NCBI GenBank assembly: GCA_037013495.1
Contig: CM072806.1
Span: 5,456,001 to 5,520,000, forward strand
From: Hippophae tibetana
Taxonomy: Eukaryota > Streptophyta > Magnoliopsida > Rosales > Elaeagnaceae
Direction: 5' to 3'
Length of the DNA stretch: 64,000 bases
Shown here: positions 35,001 to 46,699 of the stretch, piece after piece
Numbering within the stretch: position 1 is the first letter of the stretch
Layout of the letters: every line of letters starts with the position of its first letter
The notes under the pieces: model-generated
The model's input: only the letters and a program-made list of their open reading frames with translations
What the model was told of the DNA's origin: nothing
Database searches by the model: none
Program-made: the position numbers and the translations under genes

Positions 35001-38000
35001 GTTAACACTTACTAATGAAAAATTAGAAGAATATTATAATGAAAAACTTTGTACAAATAAAAAAAGAAGATGATATGACAATAATCAATGAGACATTTTG
35101 AATCAGAAATCATGACCCAAAATGTCATATGAATAAAATTTCATTACCAATTCCTTACCAAGAAGAAACATCTGACCCTCATAGAGAAGAAAGAGATAGG
35201 CAAAGATTAGTAAGACCTGACACCACGGATAGAAGAAGACAACCAACCAAAATAAGGTTGTATTGAGGGATTAGAGCTTGTATCCCACCATAATTCAAAC
35301 TTCATGATAATTATAAATTTGATCTTTTAAATCTAGATTGTATAAGAGATGAGAAAAAAACATTAGATGAATGTGCTACTGGTATGAGTGACCTTATACA
35401 AACCTCTCAAACTATAAAAACGAATCTTTCAATCTGTAGGGTATTGGTAGCTTATAAAATGATAGGAAATGTTAAGGTTTGGTTTTCAAACTTAACAGAC
35501 CAACAACATTTATTAAGATAAGAGAATGTTCCTACAAGAAGAGAATACTTAGATATAATAATGAATGAAATATACAAAGAATTTATCCGAGAAGATAAAA
35601 GAATAACTATCACTGAATCCAATGAAAATGAAATTAATAAAACTAAATGTTATCTAACAAATATGAAAATTTGTAACATGTGTTACATAGATTTTTTATT
35701 TGTGAATATGAAATGTATTACCATAAATTACCACCCTCTATGAATACAACTTATAAGGAAAACTTTTTTCAAAAATTACCTGAAACATTACATAAGACCT
35801 TGTTAGAAAGTGGTAATAAGAGAAATATGGAAACTATGCCAAACACACAAGGAGTAAGAATAAGAAGCCTTAAAAGCTAAATAATTTTTAAATATCAAGG
35901 AAGAAAGGAATATAAACAAATAAGAGAAAATGATAAAATATGTTGTGGTACAAGAGATTTTAGAATACTAGGAAAATATGAATGTAACATAAAACCATCC
36001 AAACAAAAATACAAAAATACAAAAAATATAAATTTAAAAAACAAGATTTTAAAAAATATAAAAGAAGATTTAATAGAGAAACCTATAGGAAAAAGTATTT
36101 AAGAAGGAAGAGGTATAAAACCTTATGAAAATAAGAATTATTGCCCTTTAAAGAAGAAAAAATGCATATGTTGGATCTGTAATGAAAAGAGATATTATGC
36201 AACGAATGTCTAAACAGGCTTCAATATAGGAAAGAATTTAAATAGAAATTTTCAAATAAAGCAAAAATCTTAGAAAAAAAACTTTTAAGATGGAATTGGA
36301 ACCAATCGAGGAATGTGATATAGGTGATACTTATAGTATTTATCTATTAGAAGAAACTAAGGATGAAATAACTGACTCAGAATATGAATGCTCAGATTAT
36401 GATTACTTTTCATTAGAAGATGAATTATTTGTATAATATTACTAATCCAAATAGCACATACATAAAAATAGAACTTAAATTTAAAAGTTATACCAGTTAT
36501 CATTTACACCTATATCATTTACACCTATATATAGATATAGAACCTTGTATGTATATAACAAGTAAATATGTGTTTTCATAAGAACATTGAAAACATCCAC
36601 AGAAAGATCTAATTGTAAAAATTGCTAATAATACTCTAATAAGTTTTAATAAAATTTTAAAAGATATAGATTTAATGATAGAAGTAGAAAAGTTTCATAT
36701 TCCTACCATATATCAACAAGAAATATGAGTTAATTTATTAATAAGAAATAAATTTTTAAACTTATATCAACCTTTCACACAATATTTAGACAAAATAAGT
36801 TTAATAACATTAGATGATGATACCATTTATGTATCAAAAATAGGAAAAGATTTAATTGTATCAAACTCAACGTTTATGCAACAACATAAAAAAGTAAAAC
36901 GTGGTGAGATAGAGCAGTAAAAACTTTATTTAAAAAATATTTTATTAGATATAAAAAAACAAAACTCTTTTCTTAATGAAATACAAGAAGATAAAGCCTT
37001 AACAAGTATAAGGAGATTATTAAAAATAGTAAGCTCAACAAATCCTTTAGATCCAAAAATAAATAAATCTAAGATGATTGGAAACATAAAATCAAAATAT
37101 CTTGATAAGTTTATAAGAGTAAAATCAATGATTTATACTCTAGAAGATAGAATTGAATTTGAAAAACAAGTTTAATAAATTTTAAATTAAAGATCATAAT
37201 ACTAAGTAATTCACCTCACTCTAGTAGCAAAAGAAGAGAAATAAAGAGAATGATCATAAACTTTAACGCATTAAATAAAGAAATCATTGATGATTGATAC
37301 TTTATTCCAAATAAAAAAATTATTATCATTGATAAAAAGAAAAAAATACTTTTCAAGTTTTGATTACAAAAATAGATTTTGACAAATAAAAATGCTCAAA
37401 TAATCTCAAAAGTTAACGGCATTTAGTTGTCCTCAAGGAAATTTTTCAATAAATCGTTGTATTATTTGAATTAAAACAAGTTCTAAGTATCTTTTAAAGA
37501 TATACGGATAACATATTCAAAAAATTACAAAATATTTGTTGTGTCTATATAGATAATATTTTAATTTTTAATAATAAATTAAATAAATACTATTTTGATA
37601 TTATTAATATTCTATAAGAATACATGGAAGAAAGAATTGTACTCTCAGAAAAGAAAATAGTACTTAGCATAAAATTAATCATTTAGGATTGAAAATTGAA
37701 AATGTTAAACATAATCTACAACCTCATATACTAAATAACATTTTGGATTTTTCTAATAAATTAAAAGACAAAAACTAATTATAAAGATTTTTTGGATGTT
37801 TGATAAACATTAAATAACCCATTTAAACGAAATTAAAATAAAAAATAAAAAACTAATTTTATTATAATAATTTGATAAAAATTATCTCTTAGTCTGGAAT
37901 GAATATTTTAAAGATACGAATTATGAAACTTGTTTTAAAAATTTTAAAATATTTAATACTTTATTATATATCTATACAAATTATATTAAAACTATTATAA

Positions 38001-41000
38001 GCATAATAGAAACTATTTTAATCAAAAATATATATTCTTAGATTTTAATCAAAAAGAAAAAAGAGAATTTAATAACCTTGTATTTAGTTATTATCTCTTT
38101 AAAAATTACAATTACACTATAATTACGTAAACATATTATATGGATTTACACACTCTATTTTAATAATTATAAAAATTAAGTAAATAAAAATTAAATTATA
38201 TTTAAAATTATAAGAATTAATAAATAGTATTAAATTATCTTTAAAATTATAAAAATTAACAAGTAACTTTAAAATAATTAATTTAAATCGATATCACATT
38301 CCTAAGAATATTTGGATAAAAGTTAACATCATTGGAAGAAATAAATGATATTAAATATAAAATTGAAGAGTATTTAGTATTTTCTATAAAGCTAAAAGCT
38401 GCATCTTAGATCATCAACAATACCATCACCATGACTTCGAATCCTATACCCACACCCTTTATCATCAAGAAAATTATCATCCAAAGAAAAGTCAGATTTC
38501 ACAAAGGGATGAACCCATATTCACCCATTTTCGAGATTCGAGAAATCATCTATCGAACAACCCCGTTGGTTATCAACTTCGAGCGATAGTGATGACGGCC
38601 CATGGATTGCAAAGGCCACTCAAGAGACAACACAGAAATCGTCAGTGAAATCCATTAACAAGGTGCTCATTCATTTGATTTCGGTGAGAAGGGAAGCTCC
38701 AATAAACATCTAGAATCAACGCCAATTTCAAGCTTCAATGAAGTTTCATGGTTTCGGCGTTCAGAAGCCACAGACAGCGGCGGAAAAGGCTTCTCCAGAA
38801 GAGGCTGAGGACGACAGGAGAAGATGACCTTCCAATAGTCGGCGGTGGTAGTTTCCATCAGTGGTGGCAAGAATTGCGAATTGATTATGAAGCATGGCAT
38901 TTCGGGATTTCCATCGCCAGACCAATAGAGCTTTGCTTCAGGCGACGGTGGCGAACCAACAGTCACACGAAAACCAAGCATCTGGCTGTTTGAACTGTAG
39001 GAGATGGAGGTCTTTTTGGCTGTACTCTCCAAGCGACAATCGTGTAAGCTTTAAGATGCTCTTCCCTCTTTGCAAAAACGACACTGAGCAAATGAATTCA
39101 AATTGAAATGGGTCAATAATATTTCGGCCAGGCCCAACAGAAAGATGACCCAAAACAAAGTGAAAAAAACATTTGGTCCAATTTGTTCTTTCCAGTCTAT
39201 TTTGAGGCACCATTTGCTTCATCAAGTTCGGTCAAGTTTTAATTCAAAGTGCAAGCCAACTTTACCTCAAGGTGGACTCACTCTTTGATATGATGCACTT
39301 GTAGCTGAATGGTTTGAATTTGAAGAATATGAAAATACATATGGTGATAAATTGGGAGATGGAATAGATATTTGTGAAAATAGTGCTCAAGATATGCCTT
39401 TGAAGCGTGTTGATGTTGATGCAATTCTTGAAGAGGTTGAAGTGAAGCTACAATTCTCACTATTTGTCAATTGGTTGGTTTGCTATGGTGTGAAGATGAT
39501 CAAAATCAAGGGGTAAAGACAGAAACAAAGAATTTGTGTGGGAATTTGCTGCACTCATTTAGAAAGTTGTGTTGCTATCACTTTGGATTTGGGATAAGTT
39601 GTGAAGAGAATTTTCGATTGGAGTTTACCACTCTCACAAGATAAATAGGGGTCTTCTTCATATGCTTTAACTCACTCAAGGACGAGTTCTTTCTTAAGAT
39701 AGGGTGAACTGATGTAGGAGAAATAATATGTAGGAGTCTGGAATAGTCTAGAAGTTACGAATAGTCTATAATAGTTGGTTTGTTATAGTCTAATTGATTT
39801 TTTTGTTTGTTTGTTATTTTTATTATGATGTCATATTTGTTTGTAGGATGTATAAGCTGATAGATAAGATTCTATTAGGGGATGATGAATATTATATTTC
39901 AGAATTGAAAGAGTTCTCGCCTTTTTGTGTTTTACTTTGATTGCCATGGATTTGGCTTAATCCTTTTCCAATCTGCTTGGTAATTTCTGCTCCCACATCA
40001 TTCTTTTTCCTGTATGTGAATTCTTTTAGGCTAAAAGATAAACGTTTGTCTTATGATACTCTTTGTTCTTCTCTAAACAACACCACCGTCTTCTTTATTG
40101 GATCTGGTGATAGGGTGATTCGAAATTGTGAGACCTTTTCTCCTGACTAAAAGAAAATTATTTGTCTCATCACTTATTGCACTTTGTTCAACCTGGAAGT
40201 CATTATCACATTATAAAACCTGTTAGCTAATGCAGAACAGTGACCCTAAAAGTAAAACAAAGGGGAGGCATTTTGCTTACTGGACCTAGTTTTTAGAATA
40301 ATGATTTTCTACGATAACTTTTGCATGAAATATATATTTTATTCTTAATATTAATTATGTTATTACTATTAAATAAAATTGTTTTTAATGAAATATTTTT
40401 GTTACAACAATAATTTATATTGCAACAATATTGTTACCCATTTCGTATTGTATTTCAAAAGAGAAATTTGAAACTAGGAAATATCACGGTAGATTCCAAG
40501 GAATTATGAGTTTTAGTTGAAGAGTTGACCTTTATTTCCTCTATGAAGTTTAGGAAGCTGAAATTCCAAATTATTGAGGCAGTGTCTATAAAGCTTGCCA
40601 GTTTTGCCACCCCATATCCAGTGGACATGGTAATTCCAGAACTTAAACACTAGCCGTAACTCATGTTCTGGTCTTTTGGTTAGAACTTTAAATGCCTCTC
40701 TTCACCTCATGTTAGGTAGTAAATAATGACATAAATGATGGTGTTTGTTAACGAAAGCAATTGTATTTCATACTAATGATTTTTTTCACTTTTATTTTCA
40801 CACATACATCAACTGTTACTTTTTGGGTTATGATGGTGTATTAATTTGTCTTATTGTGTCCTCGTATTAGTTTCTGACTTTTTAGAAGTGGAGTTATTTT
40901 TAATTGTTTCCTTACTGCATACATATGTACGAGAAATTTGTATGTTGCTTCTTACATGTGTTGTATGTTCTTCTATGTACTTTCTGTTGTTTGCCATATA

Positions 41001-43292
41001 GCACTATAGCAGGATATAACATCGTGTTTCTTTGAGAGAATTTTCTCTTCTTTTACAATTTTTGATGCAAGTTAATTTATGTTTTTTTTCCTATTAATAG
41101 ATGATAGCATGGCCATCTTTATGGCATTTCAAAGTCCTGCATTGGAAGTTTTGGGTTTGACAACAGTTTTTGGTAATGTTCAAACTGAAGACGCCACTCG
41201 GAATGCACTTCTTCTGGTATGTATTATAAGCTGATTTTTTTTTCTTCGTGTCATTTGAAGCTTTGATTACAGCTTATGTTATTTCCTTCCTCTTTTGGGA
41301 TGTGTTGATTATTAATTAATCATATATTGTGCAAAAGAATAGTGTGAGATCGCAGGGCGTGAAGATGTGTCTGTGGCAGGGGGCAGTCCTGAGCCTCTGA
41401 AGGTAATTGTTTTGTAATGTAATCCTCATCTTTCAGATACTCTTAACTGAGATAAAAAAAATTCCCAAGTATCTCTCTTTCTCTGTTTTACCCAGACATT
41501 TTTTTTATATCACCTTGCAAAAATATTTATAGTACATTAGTTGTTTATCCTCCCTTTCCCTTATTTTATTTATTGTGTGTATTAGGGGGGAAGGCCACGT
41601 ATTGCGGATTTTGTACATGGTTCTGATGGTTTGGGGAACATATCCCTACCTCCTCCGAAAATGAAGAAAATTGAGAAGAATGCTCCTGAATTCTTAGTTG
41701 ATATGGTCACCAAATATCCTGGAGAAGTATCCATTCTTGCACTAGGACCACTAACAAGCTTTGGTAAGTTATATAATCTTTTCGTTTTGCTTACTTCAGC
41801 TCAGAAGTTTTCCCTGAATGTCCTTGTAGTATGTGTTTATGCATTCACTTTTTTTCAGGCAATCAAAAGGGATTCATCGTTTGCAAGCATGGTGAAAAGA
41901 GTGGTCGTACTTGGTGGAGCTTTCTTTGCATTGGGAAATGTTAATCCAGCTGCCGAAGCAAATGTAAGAGCTCTTTTTCCCTGAAATTTTTATTTTCCGA
42001 GTTGAATCCCAAAATAAGCTTAATGTTGGGAAATTATGCAAATTCTCGATAAATCAGACTTACGAGAAAACAAGAATAGAAAAATAACACATAAATTTGA
42101 TAACGGAATTCGGTCAATCTTGCTTACATCTCCTGATCTACTGCAGATCTTTTTACTGAAAGAAGAAAAATTACACAAGGTGTTTACAACATTCACAACT
42201 CACAACCTACAACCCAATTACACCCAAAAAAATTACTCTCAATTTTCTCTCACAAAAGTTTTTCTCTCAATTGGAATGAACACTTTGGATGATTAATTCA
42301 TTACAATTACACATCTATTTATAGGAAAATTTACTCCTTGAATTACTCCTTAAATTAATGGTTCCTTGAATTGTTCTTTGAATTAAGCTCCAATACCTAA
42401 TTGGTGACCTCTCGCCAAATGAGGACCACTGCATCTCAATATCTCTCTCTTCCCCTAATGGAAAGTAACAAAGTCAATTCTTATAGGATATATAGACCAT
42501 CTTATAAGTCATGACATAATTTTATTACATGCAGATCTATGGAGACCCTGAAGCAGCAGACATTGTTTTTACCTCTGGGGCAGATATTACTGTTGTTGGA
42601 ATAAACATTACAACTCAAGTTATGCTTAAAGGTGAGACATTGATTCATTGTTGGTTTGCCATCTTCCACTAGCCTCCATTAGCTTGTTTTTAGGAATTGT
42701 TGATAAATAAGTAACCTTTTGACATTAATTGCTGAGATTATGGTTTCAGATTCTGACCTTCTAGAATTAAGGCAATCCGAAGGAAAGTACGCTCAATTGT
42801 TAAGTGACATGTGCAAATTCTACAGAGACTGGCATGTGAAGTCTGATGGTGTCTATGGTATTATATTTTAAACATACGCAATCTATAACTTTAAATCTAA
42901 ATCATCATAAACAAACTGATGTAGATTTCATCTTCAATGACCTCTTAACATACGATTTCAGGCATTTTTCTTCACGACCCTGTCAGTTTTGTAGCTTTAA
43001 TCCGACCTGATTTGTTTACATACAAAAAGGGGGTTGTGAGGGTTGAGACACAGGGCATATCTGTAGGGCATACCTTGATGGATCAAGGACTCAAAAAGTA
43101 CAATCTAAGATACTTTATGAATTTCCCTTGAAAGTAATCTCTCGATTTCTTCCTATTCTAATTGTTGTTCGTATTTATTACAGATGGAATTCGAGCAATC
43201 CGTGGTCAGACTATTCTCCTATATCAGTTGCCTGGACAGTGAATGTGGATGAAGTCGTCAGTTATATAAAAAATGTATTGATGAAGCCGTGA
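32086..43292 (+). CDS. URH1: Uridine nucleosidase (inosine/uridine-preferring nucleoside hydrolase)
   Basis: Cleaves uridine (and related nucleosides) to base plus ribose in cytosolic nucleoside salvage. Nine exons: 32086-32188, 41101-41216, 41343-41402, 41586-41763, 41859-41963, 42535-42631, 42750-42857, 42962-43097, 43184-43292. The protein opens MDGVMINSIDGKCDG. The metal- and ribose-binding motif DTDPGIDD (29-36) spans the exon 1/2 junction. Further family signatures: LGLTTVFGNV, ADFVHGSDGLGN, VVVLGGAFFALGNVNPAAEAN, DMCKFYRDWHVKSDGVYG, HDPVSF (catalytic-site His), VETQGISVGHTLMDQG, ending LMKP. Length is near that of Arabidopsis URH1. Problem: joining exon 4 to exon 5 across the obvious 95-nt intron shifts the frame, so the gene may be damaged, spliced differently or misassembled (see findings). 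Intron 1 is 8.9 kb because of inserted mobile DNA. Confidence 0.9.
32189..33400. other. Intron 1, proximal part
   Basis: AT-rich intron sequence with no gene or defined repeat seen before the viral insertion. Confidence 0.5.
33466..34250 (+). pseudogene. Caulimovirid movement protein remnant, internally duplicated
   Basis: Family-typical pieces are seen: a LGEIQILIQTHLR stretch (33911-33949), GMIHGNLRY-like blocks (33750-33790 and about 34020-34050) and KNLNQVLNLAYEFKRRDL (34101-34155). A segment of about 265-273 bases is present twice in tandem: TTAATTAAC at 33568 and 33831, TACAGACTCA at 33658 and 33931. Broken by stops between the pieces. Confidence 0.75.
35290..36215 (+). pseudogene. Caulimovirid coat protein remnant with zinc knuckle
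   Basis: A capsid core is recognised by the NMCYIDFF..CEYEMYYHKLP..FFQKLPET pattern at about 35670-35800 (frame changes within it). The zinc knuckle at 36162-36214 reads KCICWICNEKRYYATNV: the first three Cys survive, but the His is Tyr and the last Cys is gone. Confidence 0.75.
36470..37170 (+). pseudogene. Caulimovirid aspartic protease remnant
   Basis: Matches the caulimovirid protease region by order and pattern: YIDIEPCMYITSKYV (about 36528-36572), IVKIANNTLISFNKI, DLMIEVEKFHIPTIYQQE, LDKISLITLDDD. The active-site DTG is DIE (GAT at 36534), so it is inactive. A 15-base tandem duplication (ATCATTTACACCTAT) lies at about 36498-36527. Confidence 0.75.
37200..37800 (+). pseudogene. Caulimovirid reverse transcriptase remnant
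   Basis: The fingers region is barely readable. The palm block YIDNILIF lies at 37546-37569, where the usual YIDD has its second Asp as Asn (AAT at 37555). The later LKDKN..RFFGCL block at about 37760-37800 is the conserved DKNQLQRFLGCLNY-type segment. Catalytically dead and broken by stops. Confidence 0.75.
38380..39915. other. GC-richer block in intron 1, possible LTR-element remnant
   Basis: Clearly less AT-rich than its surroundings. Minus-strand 38667-39032 is open for 121 codons but has no recognisable motif. The stretch about 39660-39720 reads on the plus strand like the end of a gypsy pol (NSLKDEFFLK) and is followed by TGATGTAGGAG at 39711, which resembles an LTR start; sequence to about 39915 would then be LTR. 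Assignment is tentative. Confidence 0.3.
39916..41100. other. Intron 1, distal part
   Basis: Ordinary intron-like sequence up to the acceptor CTATTAATAG at 41091-41100. No gene seen. Confidence 0.5.
42024..42470 (-). mobile_element. Probable solo LTR or TRIM in intron 5, reverse orientation
   Basis: Starts TGTTGGGAAATTATGC and ends GAAAGTAACA on the plus strand (TGTT..AACA ends, 447 bp). On the minus strand it has a TATA-like TATAAATAG at about 42325, a long transcribed-looking leader and, near its end, a GATGTAAGCAAGATTGACCG-like stretch, which resembles the R/U5 end of many plant LTRs. No coding sequence. Target duplication not evident. It enlarges intron 5 (41964-42534). Confidence 0.55.
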
Positions 43293-44435
43293 AAGCTTTG
43301 TGATGAGGCTCCCAACTCTTGAAGAGGGCTATTGAACATGATGAAAATGAAGGGTTGGGATTCCTCGGATTTCCTCCACGGAGATCTCTTCCTAGTGCTA
43401 TAGGCAAGTCTGACTCTGTGGCCTTTGGTGATCTTTACTTAACATTCAAATTATTGAAAACAGGAACTCCGTATTCATTTTATATAATTATCTTATCTAT
43501 TGTGAAGATGTGAGTGTAAATTAATACAAACATAAGGATAATGCTGCAAGGTTACTCCTCATTTTTTAACAAGTCGCGATTTCAGGGACAAACCTTCCTT
43601 CAATCCTAGTTTTTCACCCTACAAAAGACACAACAAATATTATACTTGAAAATACATGCTTCCCCTTTTCTTTGTCAACGTAATCTTTGTCACATGAGAT
43701 TGATTCAAATACTAAGTTAGGAATGAATTTAATAATCATGTTTGATTATAATAACATATTTTTATTTAAAAAATTCAAGTTGATAACACGATAATTCAAT
43801 CTAAAACGACTTTAAATCACAATAATTTAATACTATAAAAATATTGTTATTAATGTATTAACTCAATTGATATGATTTATTTATCAAAAGGGTCGACATT
43901 ATTGACATGATTTACCATCCTTATATATTGACAAAGTTTTTAGGTAGTAGAATGTGTTCTTAGTCAAGTTGTAAATAGAATATGCAACTAGTTTGTCTCA
44001 CTCTTTAGTACTCATATTTAGATTTTGATTTTCTTTGAAGTGCTACTTGTATCGAATTCTGCTCTTTTTTTACTGAATGAACTCTCTTCTTTTAGGACAA
44101 AATATTTGTTATTATTTCTCATTAATAATAATTTTATTTATTTATTTTTATTAAACTATTAATAATAACTTATATAATAATATTATTAGATAGAAAGGTA
44201 AACTAAACAAGGAAGATAACTTTTACTAGACTTTGATGTATGTATTATTCTAATTAGTTTCCTATTAGTCGGTAGTTTTATAATCATTTTAATATCTTAT
44301 ATAGTAAATTTTACGTTAATATAAACACGGATACATACAGAGCATTTATACAATACTATGACAATAATCATATCATAAAATAATTTGTACTTTATATTTA
44401 AAACAAAAATAAAAAGAGTACGAAGGAACAAATAC
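43293..44435. other. 3' flank of nucleosidase gene and spacer
   Basis: 43293 to about 43550 is the likely 3' UTR (43319-43513 is open in one frame but overlaps the UTR and has no motif). The rest is AT-rich spacer up to the AATAC target duplication at 44431-44435. Confidence 0.5.
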
Positions 44436-44628
44436 TGTGAAATGTATGAGAATATTATACTATATCGGTGTTGTATAGGCTATAATATTGGTATAAAACT
44501 AGCTGTTATATTCCTATCTTAGTGGCCACTAGTTCTTATTCCTATTTATAGGATTGTTTATGCATTAATAAGATAATAGAATAAAGAGGAAGAACATACT
44601 CCAAATCATCTCCCGTAATTATTCTTCA
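44436..44628 (+). repeat. 5' LTR of copia element
   Basis: 193 bp, TGTGAAATG..ATTCTTCA. By eye about 15 substitutions and two indels against the 3' LTR, clustered at 44466-44502, so the insertion is not recent. A TATTTATAG TATA-like word lies at about 44555. Confidence 0.95.
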
Positions 44629-44640
44629 TGGTATTAGAGC
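44629..44640 (+). other. Primer-binding site, initiator Met-tRNA
   Basis: TGGTATTAGAGC, one base from the standard plant TGGTATCAGAGC, starts immediately after the LTR. Confidence 0.9.
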
Positions 44641-45113
44641 ATTTTTGAAATCCAATTTTTATTTTCTCACAAATTCTGTCTGAGAATTAAAAAAACGAGC
44701 AGAAGCTGTTTTTTGGATACAGATTTGAGCTCAAATCAAAGAGTGAATTTCAGAGAGAGAAAAAAAAAGAAAAAAGAAAAACAAACACTGTTCATTATAA
44801 TCGCCGACCATCTCTTCATCGTCGTCACCGATCATCTCGTCCATCGTCGCCGATCATCTGGTCACGCAAGCCAATAAGTCCCTACTAGCCGCATTTTTTG
44901 CTTTTTGTTTCTCCAGTTTTTCCAAATACCATAATAAGCTACATTTATAAATCTAACCTAACCTGATCCTGTACAACCCGACCCAACTAGGAACTATACA
45001 ACCTAACCCGATCTGGAACTATACAACCCGACCCAACCCGAAACTGTACAACCTAGCTAGAAATCTAAAAAAAATCACAAAAAACAGCTCACATATAATC
45101 TACAATAACACCA

Positions 45114-45918
45114 ATGGCCATGGGAAAACCTCTAATTACTAGTTCCACAGATAATAGTCTTATGCCCATCACGAGTCATAAATTAAATGGGCACAATTAC
45201 CTTCAGTGGTCCCAAACCGTCATGATGTTTATATGTGGAAAAATGAAAGATGATTACCTTACTAGAGATGCAGCAGCTCCGAACAAGGACGGTTTTCAAT
45301 ACATAACATGGAAATCTGAAAAAAAATATGGTGATGTTTTGGTTGATCAATTCCATGACAAATGAGATTGGAGAGAACTTTCTTCTCTACAAAACTGCCA
45401 AAGGAATATGGGATGCCGCCAGAGACACTTATTCTAGTTCTGATAATATATCTGAACTATTTAAAATCGAAAGCATCCTCCATGATCTTCGTTAAGTAAA
45501 GTTGGCTGTTACACAATACTTTAACTCACTCACTCGATGTTGGCAGCAATTAGACCTCTTTGAGGTTCACGAATGGACATGTCCAGCAGACAGCATCTTG
45601 TACAAACAGATTATTAACAAGAAGCGGGTTTTCAAATTTTTATTGGGACTCCATAAAGATCTTGATGATGTGCGCGGCAGAATTCTAGGAACAAAACCCT
45701 TGCCAAGCATTCGTGAAGCCTTCTTTGAAGTTCGTCAAGAAGAGAGTCGGAAAAAAGTAATGATGGGTCCTCTATCTACCATTTCTGTGATTGGAGAAGG
45801 ATCTGCACTCGCTATTCGAGGCCACCAGTACTCTCATAATACATACAACCATCCTCGTCGTGGAAAACCTTGGTGTGATCATTGTCGTAAACCTGGTCAC
45901 ACTAAGGAAAACTACTAG
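45114..45918 (+). pseudogene. Copia gag (broken)
   Basis: Starts at ATG 45114 or 45120 (MAMGKPLITSSTDNSLMPIT), then LNGHNYLQWSQTV as in copia gag. A frameshift in the A8 run at 45319-45326 moves the frame; downstream MTNEIGENFLLYKTAKGIWD continues from 45352. The gag body runs to the zinc knuckle WCDHCRKPGHTKENY at about 45874-45915. The final knuckle Cys is Tyr (TAC, 45913) and the next codon is TAG where Trp is expected. Confidence 0.9.
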
Positions 45919-46161
45919 AAAATTCATGGAAAGCCAGTTGATTGGAAACCACTCTCTGCACAACACTTCAACAAAGAAAGTTATGGAAAAACTGTCTCCC
46001 AATCTCAAGGCACTACATCACCTGAATCTGCTCTGTTTAGCAAGGAACAGATTGATCTCCTCCAGAAATTATTTGGACAATCCTTGACCACATCATCTGC
46101 CACTATAGCTCAATCAGGTAACACCCTCAATGCTTTTAGTGTGAAACAGGTTATGCGACCA

Positions 46162-46640
46162 TAGATTGTTGATTCAGGTGGTTCAGACCACATGACAGGT
46201 GATGCTTCTCTTCTCATGAATCTTAAAACCTACCAGAATGGACACACTGTCAGAAGTGTCGATGGTTCAGTATCCAAAGTAACAGGAATTGGTTCAGCCA
46301 AAATTTCAAACTCCTTTACTCTAAATTCTGTCCTTCTTGTTCCCACACTTGATTGTAATTTTGTATCAATTACTAAACTCACCCGTGATAAAAATTGTAT
46401 GGCTAAATTTTTTCATTACCTATGTGAATTTCAGGACTTGGATTCGGGGAATATGATTGGCAGTGCTAAAGAATGCTCAGGACTCTATCTCCTCCAACGT
46501 GAAGAACCTTCAGCAAGACAAGTCCACCAAGTTGTATCTGAAGTTTCTTATCAGAATAAAGCTTTAGTAAATCTTAAGTCCAATAATGATGGTGAAATCA
46601 TGTTGAATCACTATCGCTTAGGTCAGCCTAATTTCTAGTA
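46162..46640 (+). pseudogene. Copia protease and pre-integrase zinc region (broken)
   Basis: TAG (46162-46164) stands where Trp precedes the protease motif IVDSGGSDHMTG. The rest of the protease and its linker is open to 46638 (NFVSITKLTRD, then LNHYRLGQPNF), the start of the HHCC module; its CVVCQFLKHVR part follows at about 46697-46740. Confidence 0.88.
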
Positions 46641-46699
46641 TTTACAGAAACTTTTTCCTTCATCCTTTAGAAATAAAAATTCAAAGGATTTTCAATGTG

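Larger units (their letters stand above)
33400..38150 (+). mobile_element. Endogenous caulimovirid (plant pararetrovirus), degenerate
   Basis: Plant pararetrovirus-derived DNA in sense orientation inside intron 1 of the nucleosidase gene. Domains in viral order: movement protein (33466-34250, partly duplicated), a coiled-coil-like spacer (34540-35060), coat protein (35290-36030) with zinc knuckle (36162-36214), protease (36470-37170), and reverse transcriptase (37200-37800), with unreadable sequence to about 38150 where RNase H would be. The single-strand MP-CP-PR-RT order and the motif style fit Caulimoviridae, perhaps the florendovirus- or petuvirus-like groups; the genus is not certain. 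Dozens of stops and frameshifts make it non-functional. No LTRs were seen, as expected for this family. Exact ends are not defined. Confidence 0.82.

Noticed and set aside
43319-43513. 64-codon frame just after the nucleosidase stop
   Set aside because: Lies in the likely 3' UTR, and the nucleosidase protein already ends with its normal LMKP tail.
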